Under the pieces are notes generated by a model. The model worked only from the letters and a program-made list of their open reading frames with translations, was not told the origin of the DNA and searched no databases. Positions 1 through 7,981 of a DNA stretch of 64,000 bases are shown one piece after another (position 1 is the first letter of the stretch; every line of letters begins with the position of its first letter). Position numbers and translations under genes: made by a program. The DNA is from Acidobacteriota bacterium (GTDB lineage Bacteria > Acidobacteriota > Thermoanaerobaculia > Gp7-AA8). The stretch covers positions 124,001 through 188,000 of the forward strand of contig QHVT01000005.1 in the NCBI GenBank assembly GCA_003223645.1, in the 5' to 3' direction.

Positions 1-618
1 ACCGCGCAGGTCGCGCTCGACTTGACCATTCCGATTCCGACGATCGCCGCGGCGATCGACGCGCGCGTGCTCTCCAGCATGAAAGACGAGCGCGTTCGCG
101 CATCATCGATGCTGAACGCCTCCGCACCCGCGCGCCCGGAAAATCGCGATCAATTCATCAAAGACGTCCACGACGCGCTCTACGCCGCGAAAATCTGCTC
201 CTACGCGCAGGGCATGGCGCTCATCCAGGCCGGCAGCCGCGAATGGAAGTGGGACATCGACATGCGCGAGATCGCGCGCATCTGGAAAGCCGGCTGCATC
301 ATCCGCGCGAAGTTCCTCGACTCGATCATGCGCGCGTACGAGCGCGATAAAACGCTGCCGAACCTGCTCCTCGACGAAGCCTTCCGCGCCGACATCACGT
401 CATCCCAACAGGCCTGGCGCCGCTGCGTCGCCTACGCGCAGACAAACGGCATCCCCACTCCCGCGTTCTCCGGCTCCCTCGCCTACTTCGACAGCTACCG
501 CACCGCCAACCTGCCGCAGAACCTCACCCAAGCCCAGCGCGACCTCTTCGGCGCGCATACCTATCAGCGCAACGACAAAGGCGCGGACGCGCCGTTCATT
601 CACACGGACTGGGAGTGA
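1..618 (+). CDS. gnd: 6-phosphogluconate dehydrogenase, C-terminal part (cut by window start)
   Basis: Decarboxylating 6-phosphogluconate dehydrogenase: converts 6-phosphogluconate to ribulose 5-phosphate with NADP(H) production in the oxidative pentose phosphate pathway, in the cytoplasm. The reading frame is open from base 1, so the NAD(P)-binding Rossmann domain lies outside the window. What remains is the all-helical dimerisation domain, recognisable from 'ALDLTIPIPTIAAAIDARV', 'SSMKDER', 'WKAGCIIRAKFLDSIMRAY' and the C-terminal 'QAQRDLFGAHTYQR', which lines the substrate pocket of the partner subunit. The gene ends at a TGA about 5 bases before a repeat array and is convergent with the cardiolipin synthase. 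rpiA of the same pathway is about 38 kb away. Confidence 0.93.
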   Translation, partial: TAQVALDLTIPIPTIAAAIDARVLSSMKDERVRASSMLNASAPARPENRDQFIKDVHDALYAAKICSYAQGMALIQAGSREWKWDIDMREIARIWKAGCIIRAKFLDSIMRAYERDKTLPNLLLDEAFRADITSSQQAWRRCVAYAQTNGIPTPAFSGSLAYFDSYRTANLPQNLTQAQRDLFGAHTYQRNDKGADAPFIHTDWE

Positions 619-623
619 GACGC

Positions 624-873
624 AGGCTCATAGGCTCACAGGCGCATAGGCTCATAGCTCTTCTATGAGCCCATGAGCCTCTACGCCTCTGACCCTTTCT
701 ATGAGCCCATGAGCTCTACGCCTCTGAGCCTTCTATGAGCCCATGAGCCTCTGCGCCCCTGAGCCTTTCTATGAGCCCATGCGCCTCTACGCCTCTGAGC
801 CTTTCTATGAGCCCATGCGCCTCTGCGCCTCTGAGCCTTCTATGAGCCCATGAGCCTCTGCGCCCCTGAGCCT
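624..873. repeat. Inverted array of 8-9 bp words (GCTCATAG / CTATGAGC type)
   Basis: The left arm (about 624-657) has four degenerate copies of 'ggctcatag'; the long right arm (664-873) has many copies of the reverse complement ('ctatgagccc', 'atgagcctct', 'gcgcctctga'). It fills the whole gap between the convergent gnd and cardiolipin synthase genes and ends against the cls stop codon (TAG formed at the array edge). Related words recur at 2663-2756, 12695-12849, 30091-30170 and 57708-57810. No U-tract follows, so it is not an ordinary terminator. Confidence 0.85.
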
Positions 874-2127
874 CTACAACTGCGGTTTGAACCACGACGC
901 CACCGACTCGCGAATGCGGTTGAAGAACGGCCGCCGCAGCCAGCGGCGGCGCGTGATCTCTTCGCTGCGCGCGAGGTCTTCGAAGAACATCGTCTCCATC
1001 TGCGAGGCGATCGCCTCGTCGTAGACGTTCACGTTGTTCTCGTCGTTGAGACGAAACGAGCGGTCGTCGAAATTCGAGCTGCCGATCGTCGACCAGATGC
1101 CGTCGACGACCATCGTCTTCGCGTGCATCATTGTCGGCTGGTACTCGAAGATGCGGATGCCGCGGCGCAGCATCCGCTCGTACAGCCACCGCGCCGCGTC
1201 GCGCACGATCGGCACGTCGGTGTATTCGCCGGGAACGATCACGCGCACGTCGACGCCGCGGCGCACCGCCGTCTCCAGCGCGCGCAGCGTGTCGCGGTCG
1301 GGAACGAAGTAGGCGTTGGAGATGCAGATCGACTTCTGCGCGCTGACGATCGACACGATGTACATCAGCTTCACCGCCGACGATCCTTCCGACGGCGACG
1401 ACTTGATCACCTGCGCGCAATGCGGTCCGCGTTTTTCGAGCTCCGGAAAATAGTCGAGACCCGTCAACAGCTCGCCGCGGCTCTTGACCCAGTTGTCCAT
1501 GAACGCGAACTGCATCTGCGTCACGACCGGACCTTCGACGCGCACGACCGTCTCGCGCCAGTGATTCGGCGCGTCGGCGTCGCCGAGCCACTCGTCGGCG
1601 ATGCCCATGCCGCCGGAGAAGCCGATCTCGCCGTCGATGATCATCAGCTTGCGATGCGTGCGGTGATTGACGCGGGAGAGCGTGTACCAGCGCAGCGGGT
1701 GATACCACTCGACGGCCACGCCGTTGCGCTGCAGGAAAAGCACGAGGTCGCGCGACATCGGCGCCGATCCGACGGCGTCGAGAATCACGTTCACCTGCAC
1801 GCCCCCGCGCGCGCGCTCCGCCAACGCCTCCGCGAATTGCCGCCCGATCTCGCCGTCCCAGTAAATGTAGAACTCGAGATTGATCGTCTTCTTCGCGCCG
1901 CGGATCGCGCCGAGCATCGACGGAAAAAACGCGACGCCGTTTTTCAGGATCTCGATGCGGTTTCCTTCCGCGAGCGGCATCCCGGTGAGGGCGTACATCG
2001 TCTGGCGGAACGCCGTGTCGCGCACGCCGAACTGGTGGCGCATGTGGTAGCGCATCGGAATGCGCCGCCGCACCATCGGCAGCGGCGGACGCCCCGGATA
2101 GCGCGCTTCTTTGCGTTTAGAAAACAT
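874..2127 (-). CDS. Phospholipase D-type cardiolipin synthase (ClsB-like)
   Basis: Two-HKD phospholipase D superfamily enzyme, most likely cardiolipin synthase, condensing phosphatidyl groups at the inner membrane. HKD motif 1 is H158-R-K160-x4-D165 and motif 2 is H335-A-K337-x4-D342, each followed by the usual Gly/Ser-rich stretch ('GFSGGMG', 'STIGSSNFDDRS'). The 417-residue length and the lack of N-terminal membrane helices resemble ClsB/YbhO rather than ClsA. The start at 2127 overlaps the DUF4112 stop by 11 bases, so the two are probably co-transcribed and translationally coupled. Other PLD-family transphosphatidylases cannot be excluded. Confidence 0.87.
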   Translation of the reverse strand: MFSKRKEARYPGRPPLPMVRRRIPMRYHMRHQFGVRDTAFRQTMYALTGMPLAEGNRIEILKNGVAFFPSMLGAIRGAKKTINLEFYIYWDGEIGRQFAEALAERARGGVQVNVILDAVGSAPMSRDLVLFLQRNGVAVEWYHPLRWYTLSRVNHRTHRKLMIIDGEIGFSGGMGIADEWLGDADAPNHWRETVVRVEGPVVTQMQFAFMDNWVKSRGELLTGLDYFPELEKRGPHCAQVIKSSPSEGSSAVKLMYIVSIVSAQKSICISNAYFVPDRDTLRALETAVRRGVDVRVIVPGEYTDVPIVRDAARWLYERMLRRGIRIFEYQPTMMHAKTMVVDGIWSTIGSSNFDDRSFRLNDENNVNVYDEAIASQMETMFFEDLARSEEITRRRWLRRPFFNRIRESVASWFKPQL

Positions 2128-2641
2128 TGACGTTGCGCTGCCCCGCGATCCAGAGCACGAGCGCGATCGCGCCGACGAGAATCGCGATCGCGACGATCAG
2201 GATGAACAACACGATCGCGCTGATCGCGAGCGCGATGCCGGCCATCGTACGCGGCGGACGCCTGCGATCGCGATGTTTCTCCAGCAGGCGCATGTTCATC
2301 ATGTTCTCTTCGTAGAGAAAATCGAACGCGTCGCCCGCCACCGGGATCGCTCCGAAGAGCAGATCGAGCACGATGTTGAAGACCATCCGCGCAATCACGC
2401 GCGCGGGCACGCGATGCCGCAGCGCGCCGGCGATGATCCACGTCGAGAGGACGCCGCCGATGATGTCGCCGATGCCGGGGATCAGACCGAGGAGCGCGTC
2501 GGCGCCGATGTGGAAGCGAGTGCCCGGAATGGTGAAGGCCTCGTCCATCCAGAAAGCGAAGCGGCGAAGCGCGACGAGGTCAGCCGGCAGCTGCTCATCC
2601 GCCTCGATGACCTCGGGGATATGAATTTTTTCGGCAGACAC
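2117..2641 (-). CDS. DUF4112 family membrane protein
   Basis: A 174-residue protein matching the DUF4112 family: an N-terminal cytosolic stretch, then the family hallmark 'GADALLGLIPGIGDIIGG' and 'NIVLDLLFGAIPVAGDAFD', then a basic linker ('KHRDRRRPPRT') and a C-terminal hydrophobic segment (about residues 130-165). Function is not established. It is the first gene of a two-gene unit with the cardiolipin synthase (11-base overlap), which hints at a membrane-lipid role. Its start faces the divergent YihY gene across a repeat array. Confidence 0.8.
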   Translation of the reverse strand: MSAEKIHIPEVIEADEQLPADLVALRRFAFWMDEAFTIPGTRFHIGADALLGLIPGIGDIIGGVLSTWIIAGALRHRVPARVIARMVFNIVLDLLFGAIPVAGDAFDFLYEENMMNMRLLEKHRDRRRPPRTMAGIALAISAIVLFILIVAIAILVGAIALVLWIAGQRNVNVF

Positions 2642-2662
2642 GCTCAGCCATTATGCAAGGAC

Positions 2663-2756
2663 GAGGCTCATAGGCTCACAGGCGCCTGGGCTCATAGCGT
2701 TTTCTGTGAGCCCATGAGCCTCTGCGCCTTTGAGCCTCTGCGCCTACGAGCCTCTC
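2663..2756. repeat. Inverted array of 8-9 bp words in a divergent promoter region
   Basis: Purine-rich arm 'gaggctcataggctcacagg' followed after a short loop by pyrimidine-rich copies ('gtgagcccatgagcctctg', 'cgcctttgagcc'). Same word family as 624-873. It lies between two divergently transcribed genes, so it cannot act only as a transcription terminator. Confidence 0.8.
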
Positions 2757-2794
2757 CCGCCATCGGCGCAGCCTTTGCGTCTATGCTTCGCACC

Positions 2795-4231
2795 ATGTCC
2801 GCGGAACCGGACCCGCCCGTGCGACCGCCCGGCTGGAGACAACGGCTGGCCACGCGCTATCGCACGTCGCGCAGCGTCGTCTGGTCATGGCTGGCCGATC
2901 CCGCCGTGCTGATCTATCGCCGTCACGGCTCCGGCCGCCGGCGCGCGCGCGCGATCGTCGTCGAGTTCTTTCTTTTCGTGCGCGAAGTCGTGCGCGAGTT
3001 CTACCACACGGGTGAAGTCTCGACGCGCGCGGCGTCGCTCGCGTACACGACGCTCCTCTCGCTGATCCCGCTGCTGGTCGCGTTCACCTACAGCATCAGC
3101 AAATACTTCCAGCAGGCCTTTCCCGGACTGCAGTCGCAGTTCGACTCGATTCTCAACCAGCTCATTCCGTACGACTCGCCGCTCATCGCCTATCAGCTCG
3201 CGCGATTCCGGGAGAACGCGACCGCCGCGTCGACCGTCGGCGTCGCCCTCTTCATGATCGTCGCCTTCCGGCTCTTCCTCGCCGTCGAAGGTGCCGTGAA
3301 TCGCATCTGGAAAGTGCCGAGCGCGCGCGGCTACAAACAAAAAATCATCGCCTTCACGATGCTCTTTTTCTGGGGCCCGCTGCTGATGGGCCTCTCCTTC
3401 ACGACGAACGCGATGCTGCAGCACAATCGCTATCTGCGCGTGCTCTTCCAGGGCGACTTCATCTTCTTCGTCACGCCCGTCGTCATCCTGTTCATCGGCT
3501 TCACGATGGTGTTCTGGCTCGTGCCGTCCGCGAGCGTCAAACTCTCCGCGGCGGCCGTCGGCGCGGTCGTGACGACGCTCCTCTTCACGCTGGTGCGCTG
3601 GGGCTTCGGCATCTACGCGAATCACCTCATTCACGGCCGGTTGAATCTCATCTACGGCACCGTTGGACTCGCCATCATCTTCCTGATCGCGATCGAAATC
3701 ATGTGGGTCGTGATCCTCCTCGGCGTGCAGATCAGTCACGTCTGGCAAAACCTCTATGGACTGCTGCGCGCCACCGAACAGCAGGTCGAGGACCAGCCGC
3801 AGTTCGATCTCTACTACGCGCTGCGCGCGATGATCGAGATCGCCCGGCGCTTCGACCGCCGCGAAGAGCCGCCGAGCTCGTACCGCCTCGCCGAACAATT
3901 CGGCTCGACCGACGCGCAGATGAAGCGCGTCCTCGAGAAAATCGAAGACGCGAAACTCGTCGCGCTCACCACCGGCGACTGGGTCGGCTACGTCCCCGCC
4001 TGCGATCCCGACCGGATCACCATCGACGAGATCGTCACGCACATGGAAGGCGTCATGCGCCTCCTCCCCGACATCGGACCCGAAGACCACGAGCGCGCCG
4101 CCCTCGGCGCGCTGTTCCAACGCCTGAATCAATGCACGATCGAAGCACTCGACCGCATGACGATCGGGCGTTTGGTGAAAGAGCTCTACGCGCCGCGCGA
4201 AGTGCGCGACGACGATCGCGTCACGATGTGA
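2795..4231 (+). CDS. YihY/BrkB family multi-pass membrane protein
   Basis: YihY (BrkB) family inner-membrane protein, once mislabelled ribonuclease BN; the true activity is unknown. Family signature 'STRAASLAYTTLLSLIPLLVAF' begins near residue 75, followed by about five more hydrophobic helices; 'VEGAVNRIWKV' and the 'GTVGLAIIFLIAIEIMWVV' helix are typical. After the membrane domain comes a soluble C-terminus of roughly 150 residues that looks like a winged-helix ('SYRLAEQFGSTDAQMKRVLEKIEDAKLV'-like pattern, shown here in part), seen in many YihY proteins. The open frame extends far upstream through the repeat array, but similarity begins near 2795; the ATG at 2783 is an alternative. Confidence 0.85.
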   Translation: MSAEPDPPVRPPGWRQRLATRYRTSRSVVWSWLADPAVLIYRRHGSGRRRARAIVVEFFLFVREVVREFYHTGEVSTRAASLAYTTLLSLIPLLVAFTYSISKYFQQAFPGLQSQFDSILNQLIPYDSPLIAYQLARFRENATAASTVGVALFMIVAFRLFLAVEGAVNRIWKVPSARGYKQKIIAFTMLFFWGPLLMGLSFTTNAMLQHNRYLRVLFQGDFIFFVTPVVILFIGFTMVFWLVPSASVKLSAAAVGAVVTTLLFTLVRWGFGIYANHLIHGRLNLIYGTVGLAIIFLIAIEIMWVVILLGVQISHVWQNLYGLLRATEQQVEDQPQFDLYYALRAMIEIARRFDRREEPPSSYRLAEQFGSTDAQMKRVLEKIEDAKLVALTTGDWVGYVPACDPDRITIDEIVTHMEGVMRLLPDIGPEDHERAALGALFQRLNQCTIEALDRMTIGRLVKELYAPREVRDDDRVTM

Positions 4232-4449
4232 GAGGAACGCCGGCAATTAGGTCTTCACGCGGCATCGTGGTCATCGCCACATGTGCTTCGACATAAGAAC
4301 GTGAACATCGATGCGAGTTGCCAGCCATTTCAAATAGCGACGCTGGTTCGCTGTCCGACGTCGCTTTTGCGCCAAAACTGGATCTGCGGCGTGGCGCCGT
4401 TTCGTGCGCTTGATCATGCGTACAGATTAGCGTGATCTCGCGTACACAT
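4232..4449. other. Intergenic region with a possible 48-codon basic ORF
   Basis: About 220 bases between convergent genes, less GC-rich than its flanks and without the repeat arrays seen elsewhere. A minus-strand ORF (4417-4271, ATG to TGA, 48 codons) would encode a strongly basic peptide starting MIKRTKRRH. I do not recognise it; it may be a decayed gene end. No terminator hairpin is obvious. Confidence 0.3.
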
Positions 4450-5157
4450 TCACGATGTGAGCATCACACGATCGCCCACCCGAATGGTGCCGATTTGTAC
4501 GACCGTTCCGTAAGCGCCGGCGTTGTTGTCGTTGAGCCGCACGACCGTCTTCATCATTCCGGCGTTTTGCTGCGCAGTGTCGGGATCGAGATTGATCATC
4601 ATGCAGCGCACGTCGCGCGCGGTGAGGCTCACGATCGGAGCGGACTCGCTTTCGCCGAACACGAGCCAGCCGCCGATCCACGCATCTTCCTCGAACGGCT
4701 CCGCATCGTGCGTGTCCAGCACGATGTTCGGCCGGAAACGGCGCGTGTCGAGCTCCGCTCCTGCCTCGCGACAGATCGTGGCCATCGTTGCGCGCGTGAT
4801 CACCGAGATCGGAGAATCGTCGAAGATTCCGTGCTCGAGCATCCTCAATTCGACGGCGTTGCCGTGCCGCTCCGCGATCTCGCTCTCGAGCTCTTTGCTG
4901 CGCAGTTCGAGCTGTGATCCGTCGGGAGTGCGGACGTGCGTCGGCTCGATGCCGAGCGGGTGATAGAGGAGCAGCTCGGGCACGCGGCTCGCGGTGAGCC
5001 ACGGGAATCCGCCGTCCTCTGCCAGTCGACGGAACGCGAAGCGGCGATCGCCGTCGAGTCCGTGAGGACCGAGGAACGCGGACTCGGCCGGGATGCCGGC
5101 CATCGACTTCACCGGATAACGAACGAGCTCGCTGATCTGTCCGAGCGTTTTCTGCAT
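4450..5157 (-). CDS. MOSC domain-containing protein
   Basis: MOSC-domain protein of 235 residues, with an N-terminal MOSC beta-barrel domain ('GQISELVRYPVKSMAGIP') followed by the MOSC core. Family members handle sulfur bound to molybdenum cofactor, or reduce N-hydroxylated compounds using Moco (mARC, YcbX). The conserved cysteine expected to ligand Mo or carry the persulfide is in 'DVRCMMINLDPDTA'; 'RFRPNIVLDT' is another family motif. The open frame extends upstream to 5427, but that part is a shadow of the PAP2 gene; the ATG at 5157 begins the family similarity and lies 10 bases after the PAP2 stop, suggesting co-transcription. The substrate is unknown. Confidence 0.85.
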   Translation of the reverse strand: MQKTLGQISELVRYPVKSMAGIPAESAFLGPHGLDGDRRFAFRRLAEDGGFPWLTASRVPELLLYHPLGIEPTHVRTPDGSQLELRSKELESEIAERHGNAVELRMLEHGIFDDSPISVITRATMATICREAGAELDTRRFRPNIVLDTHDAEPFEEDAWIGGWLVFGESESAPIVSLTARDVRCMMINLDPDTAQQNAGMMKTVVRLNDNNAGAYGTVVQIGTIRVGDRVMLTS

Positions 5158-5167
5158 GACACAGTTA

Positions 5168-5986
5168 CTACGGAACTGCCCCGCGTTTCGCCCGGATCGC
5201 CCGCAACAACCGAATCCTTCGAAACGTCTCGTACGCAACCGTCGACGCCGTAACCCAGATGAATCCGGCGACGATGCCGGCGCCGACGTCGGAGATCCAG
5301 TGGACGCCGAGGTACACGCGCGAGGAGGCGATGGCGACGATGATGGAGAGCGCGAGTGCGACGGCGGCGGCGCGCCAGCGCCATTGCCAGTGCGCGAGCG
5401 CGCGGACGGCGACGTAGGAGAGTGCACCGAACGTCACCATCGATCCCATCGCGTGGCCGCTGGGGAAGGAGAAGCCGGTGGCGTGGCGCAAGGCTTCGGC
5501 GAGGTCGGGGCGCGCGCGTTGAAAGTACGTTTTCAACACGAGGTTGAGGAGGGCGCCGGTGCCGACGGTGAACACGAGGTACGTTGCCCAGCGCCAGCGC
5601 TTTTTCGCGATGAGCAGCGCGGTCACGCCGGCGATCAGGATGCCGAGGGGGAGCGGCGTGCCGATGATCGTCATCGTGACGAAGAAGCGCGTGGAGCCGG
5701 GCGTGCGCGAGTAGCGCGCCCAATCGTGAAACCGCGCGTCGATGCCGTGCAGATGCGTGCTGTTCGAATGCACGAGCTCCGCGAGGTCTTCGAACAGGTC
5801 GCCGGCAGCGATCGTCGCGCCGATTCCGAGCAGCACGACCAGCGCGACCGGCACGTAGTCGTGATAGCGGAACTTCGTCGTCCAATGCGCCATCCGCTTG
5901 ATGCCGCTCTCCAGGAGCGGCTCGGCGACGAGGAAGATCAGCCAGAGGACGAAGAAGAGAATGAGAAACGCGAGCACGAAGAGCAT
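5168..5986 (-). CDS. PAP2-family membrane phosphatase
   Basis: Type 2 phosphatidic acid phosphatase superfamily, probably dephosphorylating a lipid phosphate (undecaprenyl pyrophosphate, phosphatidate or phosphatidylglycerol phosphate) at the membrane. All three active-site motifs are visible: 'KTYFQRARP', 'SFPSGHAM' (PSGH, proton-donor His) and 'SRVYLGVHWISDV' (nucleophilic His). Six hydrophobic segments surround them. Length 272 is normal. It is upstream of, and probably in one transcript with, the MOSC gene. Which phosphatase it is cannot be decided from sequence. Confidence 0.86.
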   Translation of the reverse strand: MLFVLAFLILFFVLWLIFLVAEPLLESGIKRMAHWTTKFRYHDYVPVALVVLLGIGATIAAGDLFEDLAELVHSNSTHLHGIDARFHDWARYSRTPGSTRFFVTMTIIGTPLPLGILIAGVTALLIAKKRWRWATYLVFTVGTGALLNLVLKTYFQRARPDLAEALRHATGFSFPSGHAMGSMVTFGALSYVAVRALAHWQWRWRAAAVALALSIIVAIASSRVYLGVHWISDVGAGIVAGFIWVTASTVAYETFRRIRLLRAIRAKRGAVP

Positions 5987-5990
5987 GGAT

Positions 5991-6059
5991 CGGTTGCGCA
6001 GTCACGCGGTTGCGCGGCAAAGACGCGGTGCAACTGCGTGACCACACAAGCGCGCAACC
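5991..6059. repeat. Inverted array of 'cgcggttgcgc' words
   Basis: Words such as 'cggttgcgcagtcacgcggt' are followed by complementary copies ('caactgcgtgacc', 'gcgcgcaacc'). It lies between the stop of the cyclic-nucleotide-binding gene and the start of PAP2 (same strand). The same word family recurs at 44302-44372 upstream of birA. Confidence 0.65.
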
Positions 6060-6060
6060 A

Positions 6061-7863
6061 TCAAAATCCGCCGCTCATGTATTTCCACTGGACGATCTTG
6101 TCGTTGATCTCGCGCAGGCGGCGGCTGATCATGCGGCAGAGCAGATTCAAGAATTGCAGCGATGCGTGCGGATCCATCGACAGGATCTCGTTGAGCGTCG
6201 CGCGGTCGATCGACAGCACGGTCGCGTCCTGTTCATGCGCTTTGGCATCCGCCGAGCGCGGCTTGTCGTCGATGAGCGCCATCTCGCCGAAGAAGTCGCC
6301 GCGGTCGAGCACGGCCAGCGCTTCCTCGCCGACGCCGGGGATGAACTTGGAGATGCGCACGCGGCCGTCGAGGACGATGTAGAGCTTGTCGCCCTTCTCG
6401 CCTTCGCGGAAGATCATCGACCCTTCGCGGAAACGCTCTTCGCTGGAGAACGTCGCCAGTAGTTTCATTTCAGCGGCGGAGAGGCCGCGCTCGCGGAAGA
6501 GATCGACTTTCTCCTCCGACTTCACCGTCACCTGCTCGGTCTCGCGTTTGCTGTCGACGCGCTTCCGCCCGCCGCCTCTCTTCGCGTCTTCCTGGAAAAA
6601 GAGCTTCAGCTGTTCGTTCGCGTCGCGTACTTTTTCGGTCAAGGACCTCCAGAACGACCAGTGCAATCCGACGGCAAGCTCCTTGTCCTCATCCATCAGC
6701 TGATCGAGCGCGCTGAACGAGAAGGTGTAGCAGGCCGACGACTCGGTCGCCACGGCGTCGCTGGAGCGATGCGTGCGGTCGATGAAGTTCATCTCGCCGA
6801 AGATGTGATCGGCCTGCAGCGTGCCGAGGATCTGCGGGCCGAAGGGCGTGTCCTTGCGGATGTCGATCTTTCCCTCTTTGACGACGTAGAAGTCCATCGA
6901 CCGGTCTTCGGAGTGAAAGACGTAATCTTCGTGCGTGTACCCCTCGACGCGCGCGAAGCGCGAGAGGCGGAAGATCTGCTCGTCTTTCATGTGCTGGAAG
7001 ACGGTCAGCTTCCTCAAGTCATGCGAGATGGTGATGAGATCCTCGCGCTTCTCCTCGGCACGCGTGATCTTGTGAATGATCTCCTTCAGGTCCTTGCGGC
7101 TCTCGAGGCGGAAGAGGTTCTCCTTGCGGAACTCCAGCCGCTCGGTCGCGAGCTGGAGCTGCTCGACGCGCTCCTTGATGCGCCCGTTGAGCGTCTTCGT
7201 GTCGATGCTGTGGATGCGCTTGAGCGTGTTGATCATCCGCCGCACCGGCTCCGTCGACTGGCCTTTCTGATCGGTGGCGAGGAGAAACGCGTCGATGAAG
7301 TTGTCGAGCGAGCGGTCGAAGTTTTTCAGCTCGAACTCGATGCGCCCGGCGATCTCGGCGAGTCCGCGGTCGAACGGATTGAGCTTGCGCGCCATCGAGA
7401 TCTCGTCGTACGCGAGGTCCCATTCGCCCTGCGAGTAGTACAGGCGGCCGAGGATCTCGAAGGGGCGATAGTTGTTCGGCGTCTTCAGCTTGGCGATCTC
7501 GAGCAGCTCGATGGCCTTCGAGGTCTGATCCTTGGCCATGTAGTACTGCGCGAGGCCGACGTACTGCGAAGAGTCGATCTCATCGCGCCCGCGATCACCG
7601 AGGATCTCCTGCTTGACGCCCGCGTATCGCGTTTCTTCGGCTTCCTTTTTCTGATCGCGCACGCGCGCGAGATTGATGCGCAGCGCGACCGAGCCCGGCT
7701 TGAGCTTCTCGGCCATCTCGTAGAGATGGATCGACTCGTCGTACATCCCCTGATCGGCGTAGCGCCGCGCGAGCGCGAGCAAGTCGTCCGCCTCGATCGG
7801 AATCGGCGCCTCGGCAGCGAGCGTGCGAAACCGCGCGCGTCCGACGAGAGGTTGCTCAGCCAT
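6061..7863 (-). CDS. TPR protein with two cyclic nucleotide-binding domains
   Basis: A 600-residue soluble protein. Residues about 25-215 form tetratricopeptide repeats ('LARRYADQGMYDESIHLYEMAEKL' pattern, shown in part; 'PFEILGRLYYSQGEWDLAYDE'), then a helical linker (about 230-285). The first CNB domain (about 290-405) contains 'FGEMNFIDRTHRSSDA' and the second (about 460-580) 'FGEMALIDDKPRSADA'. The second matches the phosphate-binding cassette (FGE...R(S/T)A) closely; the first has an extra residue before the final Ala and may bind weakly. No DNA-binding or catalytic domain is visible, so it is probably a ligand-controlled scaffold. Transcribed alone, divergent from the AttH-like gene. 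Confidence 0.8.
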   Translation of the reverse strand: MAEQPLVGRARFRTLAAEAPIPIEADDLLALARRYADQGMYDESIHLYEMAEKLKPGSVALRINLARVRDQKKEAEETRYAGVKQEILGDRGRDEIDSSQYVGLAQYYMAKDQTSKAIELLEIAKLKTPNNYRPFEILGRLYYSQGEWDLAYDEISMARKLNPFDRGLAEIAGRIEFELKNFDRSLDNFIDAFLLATDQKGQSTEPVRRMINTLKRIHSIDTKTLNGRIKERVEQLQLATERLEFRKENLFRLESRKDLKEIIHKITRAEEKREDLITISHDLRKLTVFQHMKDEQIFRLSRFARVEGYTHEDYVFHSEDRSMDFYVVKEGKIDIRKDTPFGPQILGTLQADHIFGEMNFIDRTHRSSDAVATESSACYTFSFSALDQLMDEDKELAVGLHWSFWRSLTEKVRDANEQLKLFFQEDAKRGGGRKRVDSKRETEQVTVKSEEKVDLFRERGLSAAEMKLLATFSSEERFREGSMIFREGEKGDKLYIVLDGRVRISKFIPGVGEEALAVLDRGDFFGEMALIDDKPRSADAKAHEQDATVLSIDRATLNEILSMDPHASLQFLNLLCRMISRRLREINDKIVQWKYMSGGF

Positions 7864-7881
7864 GGGACTCGCTATTATATG

Positions 7882-7981
7882 AAGGCAGAGGGCAGAAGGC
7901 AGAAGCAGAAGTGAGAAATAGCGCAGGCCGCGTTCCCTGGTTACTTCTCATTTCTGCCTTCTGCCTTCTGCCTTCTGCCTT
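7882..7981. repeat. Inverted heptamer array (GGCAGAA / TTCTGCC) running into a gene
   Basis: The left arm 7882-7910 carries 'ggcagaa' copies; the right arm 7945-7981 carries about five tandem 'ttctgcc'. The right arm is coding: it supplies the hydrophobic core of the signal peptide of the gene starting at 7911. The array spans the divergent promoter region between the CNB protein and that gene. Confidence 0.85.

Noticed and set aside
2111-2794. N-terminal extension of the YihY gene
   Set aside because: It reads through the DUF4112 gene in antisense and a repeat array; family similarity begins only after 2795.
2885-4246. Long minus-strand open frame opposite the YihY gene (and many similar antisense frames, e.g. 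1034-2130, 10860-12650, 29120-30109)
   Set aside because: Typical shadows of GC-rich genes: charged Arg/Asp/Glu-rich, no family similarity, and the opposite strand holds a recognised gene.
4232-4449. A tRNA or other RNA gene in the AT-richer gap
   Set aside because: No cloverleaf, anticodon arm or CCA-type end could be built by eye; no tRNA or rRNA gene is seen anywhere in the window.
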